Source: a bacterium
GTDB lineage: Bacteria; UBA6262; WVXT01
Assembly: GCA_035530055.1 (NCBI GenBank)
Contig: DATKVN010000010.1
Location: 1-64,000 of the forward strand
Length of the DNA stretch: 64,000 bases
Direction: 5' to 3'
Below the pieces are notes generated by a model. It had not been told where the DNA came from. It saw nothing but the letters and a program-made list of their open reading frames with translations, and ran no database searches. The translations under genes were made by a program, and so were the position numbers. Positions within the stretch are counted from its first letter, which is position 1. The number at the start of each line of letters is the position of its first letter. This document shows positions 53,640 through 61,078 of the stretch, one piece after another.

Positions 53640-53876
53640 GCTTTAGTTTTTGGAGTCCTCCCGAAAGGGAGGAAAGCAAAAAGTTGTAGCTCGAGAGCGA
53701 CAACTCTGCATTGTAGGGGCGGCACTCCGTGGCCGCCCAAATGAAGGGACGGCACAGAATCCGTCCCCTACAGAGAGGCAAAGCTTACGCTTTGCTGCTA
53801 CATTTTTGAATAACCCTTGCTTTCGCAAGGACTCCATAGGTTGTGAAATGTTCCGATGGATCGGAGCTACTCCATA
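53640..53876. repeat. Cluster of type B and C repeats
   Basis: GGAGTCCTCCCGAAAGGGAGG (type B), GTCGCTCTCGAGC-like, GGGGCGGCACTCCGTGGCCGCCC, GCAAAGCTTACGCTTTGC, CCTTGCTTTCGCAAGG and GTTCCGATGGATCGGAGC. Short frames on both strands here read through these palindromes and are not genes. Confidence 0.85.
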
Positions 53877-54182
53877 TTAAAATTGGAAGCTGGGGGTGTC
53901 GTAGGTGCACTGGCAGGGGATTTTTTTGCACTTGGGACAGCCTTCTTTATACTTTTCGATTTCCTTTTCTACATTCACATCTAAAAGGTTGGCTAAACTT
54001 AAAAACCAGGCAAAAACATCTCCTACTTCTTCCTTAAAATCACTCTTTTTGCCTTCACGAATTAGCTTGGCTAACTCCCCTACTTCTTCAATAAACCAGA
54101 CAAAAGTCCTGGCAAGTCCTCTCTTCTTGTCTCTGGAATAGTAGAGTTTGTGCATTAGATTCTGAAATTCTCTTATTTCCAA
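53877..54182 (-). CDS. MazG-like nucleotide pyrophosphohydrolase
   Basis: 101 residues: FIEEVGELAKLIREG and KEEVGDVFAWF give the EExxE ... ExxD metal-binding pattern of the MazG fold. A C-terminal CPKCKKIPCQC cluster could bind a metal. The start is TTG at 54182, supported by AAGGAGG 5 nt upstream. It probably removes non-canonical NTPs. Confidence 0.85.
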   Translation of the reverse strand: MEIREFQNLMHKLYYSRDKKRGLARTFVWFIEEVGELAKLIREGKKSDFKEEVGDVFAWFLSLANLLDVNVEKEIEKYKEGCPKCKKIPCQCTYDTPSFQF

Positions 54183-54194
54183 TTGAACCTCCTT

Positions 54195-54300
54195 TTACCC
54201 CCTCGCCCCTGGCCGTGGCTCGTGCCACCCTGGCCGTTAAGGCCCAGAATGGACAGGCGCACAGGCAGGCCTAACTCTCTCCCCCAAGGGGGATAGGGAA
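54195..54300. repeat. GC-rich intergenic repeat (type D)
   Basis: GGCCGTGGCTCGTGCCA...TGGCCGTTAAGGCC and a CTCTCCCCCAAGGGGGA stretch. Similar to 60478-60560 (CCGTGGCTCGTGCCAGGCACGG, CTCTCCCCAGAGAG) and to 51190-51220. No coding capacity seen. Confidence 0.7.
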
Positions 54301-54315
54301 CTTTTTTCCCATTTG

Positions 54316-55485
54316 TCAAATCTCTTCCCAAAGGAAGAGTTGTTTGTCTATTTCTGGTTCGAGTTCCTTCTTTGCAGGATAAAATTTTCCATTTAGAGTT
54401 ATAAATTTTCGTGCTCGTTTAACAACCGTGCCCAACTTTTTCAACTGTTCCAGTTCCTTCAATTTAGTGTTTTTCCTTATATCCAGAATTTTCCTAGCTG
54501 ATATTCTACCAATTCCAGGAACTCTGATCAGTTCTTCGAACGAAGCTTTATTTATTTCTACCGGAAACCTGTCTGTATTACTTAAAGCCCATACTAACTT
54601 GGGGTCTTTATCCAGATAGAGATCCCCTTTCTCATCAAAAATCAATTCCTCTGGAGTGAAATTATATTTCCGTAAGAGAAAATCGGCCTGATAAAGACGG
54701 AATTCTCTCAAAGGAGGACAAGGACGCAAGTTCTCCAAAGGAGTATCTTCTACCGGAGTGAAAGCACTGTAATAGACTCTACGAAGGTTATGGCCTCTAT
54801 AAAGATTGTGACTCAGAGAAAGGATTTCCTTATCCCCCTCCTTTGCCGCTCCTACTACGAGCTGAGTGGTCACTCCTCCTTTCAAGGGATGTTTCCCATG
54901 AAAAGAGGCAATCTTCTTCAACCCATCGAGCAGTTCTCGATGGAAATTCTTATCCGCAGATAGTTCAGAAAGGCATTTCTGGTTTGGTGCTTCTAAGTTC
55001 ATAGAGAGCCTATCTGCTAATCTTCCTGTGGCTTCGATGAGGCCAGTATCTACACCAGGCAGAATTTTACAGTGTATATATCCCTGGTAATTATACCGTT
55101 GCCTTAAAATCTTTAGAGTCCCCAGCATCTTTTCTTGACTGGCATTAGGAGAAACATTTATTGCTGAAGAAAGAAAAAGCCCTTTAACCCACCTTTTCTT
55201 ATAGTATTCCAGGAAAAGAGAAGCAAGCTCTTGAGGTGTGAATTCTATTCGAGGACAATCTCTGTCTTTCCTATTTACGCAGTAGAAGCAGTTGTTCTCG
55301 CAAAAATTAGTTTGCAGAACTTTAAACAGATTTATACATTCACCTTTTTGTCCTGCCGCAGGATAGATGAGACTGGAACGGGCAATGTGTTTCTTAGGGA
55401 AAATAGCCAGGGGGAAACCAGTTACATCGAAGCCAGCCAGTTCTCCCAATAAGTTTGCTTTATGATGTAAATTCTGTTTTTTCAT
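54316..55485 (-). CDS. Radical SAM DNA modification/repair-type protein with HhH
   Basis: About 389 residues. The radical SAM cluster C-x3-C-x2-C is in CENNCFYCVNRKDRDC at about residue 70. Later parts include MNLEAPNQKCL, GGVTTQLVVGA, YYSAFTPVEDTPLE and a helix-hairpin-helix (VPGIGRISARKIL) near the C-terminus. This is the TIGR03916-type family that in many genomes is next to a uracil-DNA-glycosylase-like gene. No such partner is adjacent here. The ATG at 55485 is used because the upstream extension reads through a repeat. Confidence 0.85.
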   Translation of the reverse strand: MKKQNLHHKANLLGELAGFDVTGFPLAIFPKKHIARSSLIYPAAGQKGECINLFKVLQTNFCENNCFYCVNRKDRDCPRIEFTPQELASLFLEYYKKRWVKGLFLSSAINVSPNASQEKMLGTLKILRQRYNYQGYIHCKILPGVDTGLIEATGRLADRLSMNLEAPNQKCLSELSADKNFHRELLDGLKKIASFHGKHPLKGGVTTQLVVGAAKEGDKEILSLSHNLYRGHNLRRVYYSAFTPVEDTPLENLRPCPPLREFRLYQADFLLRKYNFTPEELIFDEKGDLYLDKDPKLVWALSNTDRFPVEINKASFEELIRVPGIGRISARKILDIRKNTKLKELEQLKKLGTVVKRARKFITLNGKFYPAKKELEPEIDKQLFLWEEI

Positions 55486-55499
55486 ACTCAAATTACGGG

Positions 55500-55690
55500 C
55501 ATAAAGCCCCTGGGCGACCATAAAGGTCGCCCCTACGCGACCAAAACATTATCCGTAGTGTAGCCCTTTATGGGCGTAATCTCTACGGGGACAAGCCCCT
55601 ACACTACTTACATTGACGCACCGTTACGGACATAAAGACCTGCATTGCCAATGAAGCAGAGCTTCGCTCTGCTGCTACATTCGTTTACCA
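55500..55690. repeat. Repeat cluster (types C and GTAGTGTAG)
   Basis: GGCGACCATAAAGGTCGCC, then GTAGTGTAGCCCTTTATGGG and its inverted CAAGCCCCTACACTAC partner, then GCAGAGCTTCGCTCTGC. Related to 36434-36605. Confidence 0.85.
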
Positions 55691-55710
55691 GAATGAGCGC
55701 CTATACTCCT

Positions 55711-55770
55711 TTACTTTTTCTTCTTTTTTGGCTTCTTCTTCTCTCTCTTGGCCGGTACTTTCCCTGGCAT
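55711..55770 (-). CDS. 19-residue lysine-rich microprotein
   Basis: ATG at 55770 follows the DEDDy nuclease stop by one base; GGTGGTGATT lies just before it. The product (MPGKVPAKREKKKPKKKKK) is over half Lys/Arg. It is probably translated as the last cistron after the nuclease gene. A DNA- or RNA-binding tail-like role is only a guess. A second lysine-rich frame lies at 60664. Confidence 0.55.
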   Translation of the reverse strand: MPGKVPAKREKKKPKKKKK

Positions 55771-55771
55771 A

Positions 55772-56245
55772 CTAATCACCACCCCTTTTTCCAAGTTTTT
55801 CCATTAAGATAGGAAGATTAACAATGTCTTCTTTATTATACTCCAGTAACACTTGTAAGGCCTTTTTGTTATTTTCTTTTTCGTATTGGTACCATAGTTC
55901 CATAGCTACCCAGCCATCTACCTCTTTCAGGCGTCTTTTAATTCCTAGTATTTGTTCGACTTTTTTTAAACCACCATAAAGATTTCTTTCCCAGCAGTCG
56001 TACATCAAGTCGTAGGTTGCGAAAAAATCATCCAAATCTACACTCAGCTTCTCCTTTATGACCGGGAGATCAAACCTGCTCCCATTGTAAGTGTAAATGG
56101 CAGTTGTCCCCACAAGGCTCTTAAGCAAGTTTGGCTTGGTAATTTCTTTTCCCACTAACTGAATTAGCGTGCCATCCCCGCGATATATTCCCAGAACAGT
56201 TATTTCTCCTTCAAATGAGGTCTCAATGTCCAGAAAAGCTTTCAT
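55772..56245 (-). CDS. DEDDy exonuclease (YprB-type RNase H-fold)
   Basis: About 157 residues from the ATG at 56245. FLDIETS (D, E), TYNGSRFDLPVI (D), TYDLMYDCW and EYNKEDIVNL (Y-x3-D) form the DEDDy active site of the YprB-like RNase_H_2 family of 3'-exonucleases. It overlaps or abuts the RNase HII-like gene end (56257) and the lysine-rich frame. Confidence 0.88.
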   Translation of the reverse strand: MKAFLDIETSFEGEITVLGIYRGDGTLIQLVGKEITKPNLLKSLVGTTAIYTYNGSRFDLPVIKEKLSVDLDDFFATYDLMYDCWERNLYGGLKKVEQILGIKRRLKEVDGWVAMELWYQYEKENNKKALQVLLEYNKEDIVNLPILMEKLGKRGGD

Positions 56246-56256
56246 AATTCGTCTTT

Positions 56257-57264
56257 CTACCGGAGCAAACATTCTTGTGGAATTCTCTCCATAGTTGCTA
56301 TTTCGGCAGCCCTTTTCAGGAAGCCATCAAATCTCCTGCCTTGCCTGTATCCTCCACACCAATCTAAGGAACTATCAAACTTTTGAAAGAATTCGTTTAT
56401 CCGTCTAATAAATATTTCTCTGATGTATTTGCCAAAAATTGAGGAAAGGGAGATGGGAAAGATGAACTTATCACCGGACTTGATAAAACAGAGCTTCAAT
56501 TTTTTCTTTTTATGGAAGACTGTAAAAATATCTATTCCCTCTTTTGTAGGAAAAGGTTGAATTTCAAATCTCTCTCCCAAGCAACTCAAAATTTTCTTCT
56601 TTCCCCAGCCATCTATCTTCCCTGAAAAAAAGGAAATTTCTTCTTCTGGGTAGTTTTCCAGAAATAGATTAATAAAATCACCTATTGTTTGAACCTCGAG
56701 CCAGTACTTATCCAGATTTTTCTCTCCCGTCTTATTAAGAATGGAAGGACAAAATATTCCACTTTTCCAAAAAATGAATTCAATTCTCTTTTTTCTTAAC
56801 GTCTCTTTCAATTTTTCTGAGATATTTTCTATAAATTGAGTTTCTGCTTTCCAGGCGGGGAGATTGTAGGGAGCACCGATTCCACAGAGGGAGCTTTTCC
56901 AATTTACAGGACAATCACTAAGAAGACCCTGTCCATTGAGAACTATTTTGGAGAAAAAATCGTTATCGAAATCTTGGGGCAATTTTCTATTCAAAAGAGA
57001 ATAGAAAGCAAGTACTGTAGCCTCTGCTAATTTATATGTTTTCTGGTTATTGCTCTTGAAAAGTTCTTTACTATCACAGACAATGAGGCTCTTCTTATCA
57101 CTTTTATCTTTTGAAACTACCTTTTTAAGCTCATTCCAGAAAAAATCTTTATTGAAGTCATAACCTCTTTCTATTCTAAAGGCAGTAGCGGTTACCACCA
57201 GAGGTCCCAACATTCTCTGGTTCCGAAAACCTAATCCATTCTCATCAATTCCTACAATGAGCAT
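56257..57264 (-). CDS. Enlarged RNase HII-like protein
   Basis: 335 residues. GIDENG near the N-terminus matches the RNase HII GIDEAGRG (catalytic D, E), LGPLVVTA matches its GPVV, CDSKEL its DSK, SGKIDGW its VDG, and SGDKFIFPISLSSIFGKYIRE its D-x-x-x-x-x-IS-x-ASIxAKxxRD (D). All four acid positions appear to be kept. About 130 residues are inserted in the middle, so it is much longer than ordinary RNase HII (about 200). An RNase H1/H3-like hybrid cleavage role is likely; the insert's role is unknown. Confidence 0.75.
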   Translation of the reverse strand: MLIVGIDENGLGFRNQRMLGPLVVTATAFRIERGYDFNKDFFWNELKKVVSKDKSDKKSLIVCDSKELFKSNNQKTYKLAEATVLAFYSLLNRKLPQDFDNDFFSKIVLNGQGLLSDCPVNWKSSLCGIGAPYNLPAWKAETQFIENISEKLKETLRKKRIEFIFWKSGIFCPSILNKTGEKNLDKYWLEVQTIGDFINLFLENYPEEEISFFSGKIDGWGKKKILSCLGERFEIQPFPTKEGIDIFTVFHKKKKLKLCFIKSGDKFIFPISLSSIFGKYIREIFIRRINEFFQKFDSSLDWCGGYRQGRRFDGFLKRAAEIATMERIPQECLLR

Positions 57265-57279
57265 TTTTGAATCTCAAAC

Positions 57280-57771
57280 TCAATATTTTTCCCAGTGGAG
57301 GACGTCTTTCAGTTTTCTCTTGGCCGGCTTCGGTTCCTCTTTACTATAACCCAGGGGAATGAGAGTGATTAGTTTAAAATTTTGAGGTGCTCCGAGCAGT
57401 TGGCGGACCTTCTCTGCATATAGTTTCTTGTCTCCAGCTACCCAGCAGGCTCCTAATCCATGTGCGTGAGCAGCTAAGAGTATGTTCTCTGTTGCTGCAC
57501 AACCATCTTCTAAGTAGTATTTCGTCTGGCGAGAAAAAATGACAATGCAGACAGGAGCCTCCACAATAAACCTGCCGTAATCGGTCATTTCTGCTATTTT
57601 CTTCCTGATTTCCTCCTTGGTAACCACAATGAACTCTACAGGTTGTATGTTCACTGCACTGGGAGCAAGTCGACCACAATCGATGATATCTTTAATTACT
57701 TTTTTGGGGACAGGCGTAGGCAAAAATTTTCTTTTACTTCTTCTGGTCTTCAACGCTTCAATTGCTTTCAT
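57280..57771 (-). CDS. Nitroreductase-family FMN oxidoreductase
   Basis: 163 residues from the ATG at 57771 (AAGGA upstream). ALKTRRSKRKFLPTPVPKKV, GRLAPSAVNIQPVEFIVV, DGCAATENILLAAHAHGLGACWVAG and LIPLGYSKEEP are typical. It reduces nitro- or flavin-type substrates with NAD(P)H; the physiological one is unknown. Confidence 0.9.
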   Translation of the reverse strand: MKAIEALKTRRSKRKFLPTPVPKKVIKDIIDCGRLAPSAVNIQPVEFIVVTKEEIRKKIAEMTDYGRFIVEAPVCIVIFSRQTKYYLEDGCAATENILLAAHAHGLGACWVAGDKKLYAEKVRQLLGAPQNFKLITLIPLGYSKEEPKPAKRKLKDVLHWEKY

Positions 57772-57818
57772 AGTTATTTTCCTTATCAAACAAAATTTTT
57801 GGTATTTCCTTGTTTTTT

Positions 57819-57847
57819 ATCTTATATCTTTTTGGAAAAAAAGTCAA
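57819..57847 (-). promoter_or_regulatory. Promoter of the nitroreductase gene
   Basis: TTGACT (57842-57847), 17 bp, TAAGAT (57819-57824) on the minus strand. It probably also serves the RNase HII-like and exonuclease genes downstream. Confidence 0.65.
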
Positions 57848-57888
57848 TATTCCCAAATAATAACTGGTAGTCAGGGACTTCATCTTTT

Positions 57889-57945
57889 GGAGTCCTCCCG
57901 AAAGGGAGGAAAGACCCCCTATTTCATCGGGGGAACCCAGAAGTT
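57889..57945. repeat. Type B palindrome
   Basis: GGAGTCCTCCCGAAAGGGAGG followed by CCCTATTTCATCGGGGG-like sequence, between rnpB and the nitroreductase promoter. Confidence 0.75.
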
Positions 57946-57970
57946 GCGGTTACTAAATAATAAAATAGAA

Positions 57971-58268
57971 AGGCTTGAAATGAACCTGTAAGCCGAATCC
58001 TGTATTCCGACTACAAATCGGAACGATGGTTATTTATCTAAGCGACCAACCCATAGAGTAGTAACGAGACGGGCCGTCTCTCCTCTGCTATTCGGTCTTG
58101 CTCCGAGTGGGGTTTAGCCTTTTCACTACAGCATTACCTGTACCTGGTTTCTGTGCCACTTTCCGTAGGATCGCTCCCCTTCCGTTTACACGGAACACCC
58201 TGCCCTGTGGAGTTCGGACTTTCCTCTCCGATAAATATCGGAGCAACCATCCGGTTCACTTCAAACCT
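57971..58268 (-). ncRNA. rnpB: RNase P RNA
   Basis: On the minus strand: P1 pairs AGGTTTGAAGTGAACC with GGTTCATTTCAAGCCT; GAGGAAAGTCCGAACTCCAC then AGGGCAGGGTG is conserved region I; AGTGGCACAGAAACC and AAACCCCACTCGGAGCAAG follow; the end ATACAGGATTCGGCTTACAG is conserved region V. About 298 nt, shorter than the usual 350-400, so some peripheral helices are small or lost. Confidence 0.95.
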
Positions 58269-58269
58269 A

Positions 58270-58390
58270 TATATACGCAGGCTAAAGCCTGCGGCTACCA
58301 TTTATTATTGGGTAGTCGCAACCTTTAGGTTGCGTTATGTACGCAGACTAAAGTCTGCTACTCCTAAGACGCTCCGATGAATCGGAGCTA
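58270..58390. repeat. Type C repeat cluster before rnpB
   Basis: ACGCAGGCTAAAGCCTGCGG, GCAACCTTTAGGTTGC, ACGCAGACTAAAGTCTGC and GCTCCGATGAATCGGAGC in a row. They lie where the rnpB promoter would be expected and separate it from RNase HI. Confidence 0.85.
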
Positions 58391-58993
58391 CTACTTTTTT
58401 ATTGCTATACTGGCAAGTTGGTCGGCTACCTTATTCTTATTTCTACCTATCAGGCAATAAGTCACTTTTTCAAACTTGCCTTCGAGGTTTTTTGCTTGTT
58501 GGAATAGTCTCCGTAGGTCTTTGTTGTTTATTCGAAACCTTCCGTCCATCTGATTAATCAACAATTGGGAATCGCTGAATACGTTAACACTTTGCGCTAA
58601 TAGCTTTTTACTCTCTTTCAATCCCTGAATTAAAGCCTTGTATTCAGCTACATTGTTAGTTGCTAAACCGATATATTTATTTACCTCTTTAATTTTCTTC
58701 TTTTTCTCATCATAAATAACTACCCCGATCCCGGAAGGGCCGGGATTGGGCTCTGCAGATCCATCGACATATACCTTGAGATTTCTGTATCTTTTAACTC
58801 CGGGGAAAGATTTTACCATAGAAGCTGCAACGGAGATAGCTTTCCATATTTCTTTATCGGTGAGCCCAGGAAGTCTCTTCTTTGCTGAGCGAAAAGACTT
58901 CTCCTGGGCAAGAGTGTTCAATATCCTGTAGGTCTCTTCCCTTAACTCAGATTCCTTCACTTTTCTTCCTTCAGATATAGTATCCTCAAACAA
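58391..58993 (-). CDS. Ribonuclease HI with N-terminal extension
   Basis: 200 residues. Residues about 1-70 form a helical, charged extension; the RNase H domain follows with VYVDGSAEPNPGPSGIG (D), NNVAEYKAL (E), FSDSQLLINQM (D) and NKVADQLA (D), the DEDD set. It degrades the RNA strand of hybrids. Its start overlaps the zinc-ribbon gene. Confidence 0.9.
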   Translation of the reverse strand: MFEDTISEGRKVKESELREETYRILNTLAQEKSFRSAKKRLPGLTDKEIWKAISVAASMVKSFPGVKRYRNLKVYVDGSAEPNPGPSGIGVVIYDEKKKKIKEVNKYIGLATNNVAEYKALIQGLKESKKLLAQSVNVFSDSQLLINQMDGRFRINNKDLRRLFQQAKNLEGKFEKVTYCLIGRNKNKVADQLASIAIKK

Positions 58994-59667
58994 TTTCTAC
59001 AAGCTACTAGGTCTTCCCCTTTCAAAACATCATTTATAACCTGAGGTGGTAAGACTATGCTACACCCTCCACAAAATCCATTAGTTAACGGAACAACTGC
59101 CACTCCATCCTTCTTTTCCCTTATTCTCTGATACCTTTTAAATATTTCCGATTCGATGTTAGCTATTTTCTGTTTCTGTTCCGATTGAACTTCCTGTAGA
59201 TTCTGCTTTAAGCGTTGCAATCTGTCTTCTAATTCCTTTTGTTGTTTAGTAACTTCTTCTTTCTTCTTAGCCAGCTCTTCTTTTTTTATCTTCTCTTCGG
59301 TAAGTAAAGCATCCTCTTGCTCCATCACTGCAAGAACTGTATTTTCAATATCATTTTTTAACTTCTTACCTTCCTCAATTTCTTTCAGTAATGCAGTATA
59401 GGCTTCGTTTGTCTTTATTGAAAAGAGTTCGCTCTGATGTTTTTTAAGTTCTTCCTCTTTGGTCTTGAGTTCGAGTTCTTTACTTTTCCTACCTACTTGT
59501 AGTTCAGCCATCTTCTTTTTCGACTCGTTAAACGATGCCTGGCTTTCTTCAAACTCTCTTTTCAATCTGTCAATTTCTTGGGGGATCTGGTCGATTTCAC
59601 TTCGAATGCGGTCAAGAAGTAAATCGACTTCCTGCAACTCGATTAATCTCTCTAATTGTTCATTCAC
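58957..59667 (-). CDS. Coiled-coil zinc-ribbon protein (CT398-like)
   Basis: 236 residues, a long antiparallel coiled coil (residues about 10-180) ending in a C4 zinc ribbon (FCGGCSIVLPPQVINDV then CRNCLRILY). Family members act as putative nucleic-acid-associated or flagellar-related adapters. Promoter TTGACT-17-TATAAG lies just upstream. Co-transcribed with RNase HI. Confidence 0.85.
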   Translation of the reverse strand: MNEQLERLIELQEVDLLLDRIRSEIDQIPQEIDRLKREFEESQASFNESKKKMAELQVGRKSKELELKTKEEELKKHQSELFSIKTNEAYTALLKEIEEGKKLKNDIENTVLAVMEQEDALLTEEKIKKEELAKKKEEVTKQQKELEDRLQRLKQNLQEVQSEQKQKIANIESEIFKRYQRIREKKDGVAVVPLTNGFCGGCSIVLPPQVINDVLKGEDLVACRNCLRILYLKEEK

Positions 59668-59695
59668 GTCCGCTCCCCAAAAAAAATCTAACTTA

Positions 59696-59724
59696 CTTAT
59701 ACTAAATTTTTAGGGGAAAGTCAA
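59696..59724 (-). promoter_or_regulatory. Promoter of the zinc-ribbon / RNase HI operon
   Basis: TTGACT (59719-59724), 17 bp, TATAAG (59696-59701) on the minus strand, about 30 bp before the ATG at 59667. Confidence 0.7.
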
Positions 59725-59754
59725 CTTGAAAGTTCCTCTAAAAGTTATCCGATT

Positions 59755-60465
59755 TCACCTGGAGTGACCTATGGGCATTATAAATAAGGGTTCTATGTCT
59801 TTTTCGAACTCAAGAGTTGTCTTTACGAATTTTTTGTCTACAGAAGCTACAAAGCAGGTTCCTAATTTTAATGCCGCGCACTGCAAGTAAACGTTTTCTC
59901 CAATGGCTCCTGCTTCTGCGCTGACGAAAGAAATTTTCCTGGTCATAGAAAACTCAGACAATTTCGAGAAATCCGCAACAAACATCAAAATAACAGGAGC
60001 GGTCTTCACGTATTCCTGTGTGCCTATACCTTTCCGTATATCTCTATTACTAATGGATAAGAGAGAATGGTTTTCGGGAATATAGAGGAAAGTGCCTTTG
60101 CTTGTAGCAACATAAACTGAGACCGAATAGCGAGCCGTTGCTGAAGGAGAAGTAAGCTTTCCATTAGGACGATTAACTCCTCTTGCTGCCCATAGGATTT
60201 GTCCGATCTCTTTTTCCTTTAATTCCTTACTGGAAAAACCCTCCTTGCTCGACCGACGAAGATTCAGTGCTTTTTCAAGACTAACTTTACTTTTTTTCTT
60301 GGGGGCTGGTAATTTCCACTCTTCTTGCGTGGACTTTGATACTTCTTCAGCAAAACCACACGACATTATAGACCACCCAACCCCGATAGCAAAGCTTAAC
60401 ACCATAATTTTCCAGAAATTCTTTTTCAATTTAGTCCTCCTTTCCAATAAAGTTGCATCTGCCAT
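59755..60465 (-). CDS. SagB/ThcOx-type nitroreductase, exported
   Basis: About 236 residues from the ATG at 60465; a hydrophobic stretch (about 20-35) ends at SIMSC, a possible lipobox. The domain has EIGQILWAARGVNRPNGKLTSPSA, YSVSVYVATSKGTFLY, SAEAGAIGENVYLQCAALKLG and PLFIMPIGH, as in SagB-like FMN dehydrogenases. An exported location is unusual for azoline-forming SagB, so a different reductase role is likely. The upstream 15-codon extension reads through a repeat. Confidence 0.8.
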   Translation of the reverse strand: MADATLLERRTKLKKNFWKIMVLSFAIGVGWSIMSCGFAEEVSKSTQEEWKLPAPKKKSKVSLEKALNLRRSSKEGFSSKELKEKEIGQILWAARGVNRPNGKLTSPSATARYSVSVYVATSKGTFLYIPENHSLLSISNRDIRKGIGTQEYVKTAPVILMFVADFSKLSEFSMTRKISFVSAEAGAIGENVYLQCAALKLGTCFVASVDKKFVKTTLEFEKDIEPLFIMPIGHSR

Positions 60466-60477
60466 AAAATTATTTTC

Positions 60478-60560
60478 CCCGCACCCCTGACCGTGGCTCG
60501 TGCCAGGCACGGGCAGGTCCTGGCTGTGGCAGGCTTAACCCTCTCCCCAGAGAGGAAAGG
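60478..60560. repeat. GC-rich intergenic repeat (type D)
   Basis: CCGTGGCTCGTGCCAGGCACGG and CTCTCCCCAGAGAGG, like 54195-54300. No gene seen. Confidence 0.7.
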
Positions 60561-60593
60561 GAGTTTTTTCTCCGTTTATTAAGAAGTAACTGC

Positions 60594-60627
60594 ACAAAGA
60601 AAAGAGCGACTCTGGAGGGAGTCGCTC
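60594..60627 (-). terminator. Rho-independent terminator after the lysine-rich microORF
   Basis: GAGCGACTC-CCTCCA-GAGTCGCTC (60604-60627) on the minus strand, followed by TTTTCTTTG. It starts about 37 bp after the microORF stop at 60664. Confidence 0.85.
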
Positions 60628-60663
60628 CTTTCTTTTAAAAATCTTTTAAGATGTAATTCTTTT

Positions 60664-60735
60664 TTAACACGATTTTTTCTTTTTCTTCTTGCCCTTTTTT
60701 TTCTTCTTGGCCTTCTTTTTCTTCTTAGCTGCCAT
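60664..60735 (-). CDS. 23-residue lysine-rich microprotein
   Basis: The ATG at 60735 has a strong Shine-Dalgarno, GGGGGAGGTG, 6 nt upstream. The product starts MAAKKKKKAKKKKKGKK and ends with Ser-Cys; about three quarters of it is Lys. It lies between tRNA-Val and a good terminator, so it is probably transcribed with the tRNA. It resembles the small Lys-rich frame at 55711. A polycation of this kind might bind nucleic acid; this is a guess. Confidence 0.65.
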   Translation of the reverse strand: MAAKKKKKAKKKKKGKKKKKKSC

Positions 60736-60792
60736 CGATTTCACCTCCCCCCTTTAAAAAAAACTAGGAATTTAAAATTCCAATCGTTAACC

Positions 60793-60864
60793 TGGGCAAT
60801 GCTGGGGTTGAACCAGCGACTTCTGCCTTGTGAAAGCAGCGCTCTCCCGCTGAGCTAATTGCCC
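60793..60864 (-). tRNA. tRNA-Val (CAC)
   Basis: Cloverleaf on the minus strand: acceptor GGGCAAT / ATTGCCC with discriminator A, D-arm GCTCAGCGGGAGAGC, anticodon arm CTGCT-TTCACAA-GGCAG (anticodon CAC, Val) and T-arm CTGGTTCAACCCCAG. No CCA is encoded (AGG follows). Confidence 0.95.
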
Positions 60865-60887
60865 TTAAAAAGAATTTTCAAAATTTT

Positions 60888-61030
60888 CCAACGCAGACCA
60901 AGGTCTGCTACTCCACAGTCTTTTGGAGTAGCGAAACTTGTTTCGCGTTAATAACAAGGTCTGCTACTCCACAGTCTTTTGGAGTAGCGAAACTTGTTTC
61001 GCGTTAATAACGCAGAGCAATCTCTGCTTA
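60888..61030. repeat. 56-bp tandem duplication and type C palindromes in the tRNA-Val leader
   Basis: ACGCAGACCAAGGTCTGC, then a 56-bp unit (AAGGTCTGCTACTCCACAGT and on, including GTAGCGAAACTTGTTTCGC) repeated at 60900 and 60956, then ACGCAGAGCAATCTCTGC. They lie between the promoter at 61043 and the tRNA. Confidence 0.85.
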
Positions 61031-61042
61031 TTCCTTTTAAAA

Positions 61043-61071
61043 TAATTATAATGCGATAATGAAATTTTGTC
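61043..61071 (-). promoter_or_regulatory. Consensus promoter for tRNA-Val unit
   Basis: TTGACA (61066-61071), 17 bp, TATAAT (61043-61048) on the minus strand. It is a perfect match, about 180 bp before the tRNA 5' end; the intervening DNA is all repeat. Confidence 0.8.
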
Positions 61072-61078
61072 AAGAAGT

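Noticed and set aside
53555-53880. Several overlapping 60-76-codon frames on both strands
   Set aside because: All read through palindromic repeats, which explains their presence on both strands; none has a start site.
57374-57679. 101-codon frame inside the nitroreductase gene
   Set aside because: Shadow of the nitroreductase coding sequence, Cys/Ser-rich without a fold.
58098-58380. Frames over the RNase P RNA
   Set aside because: The region is explained by rnpB and repeats.
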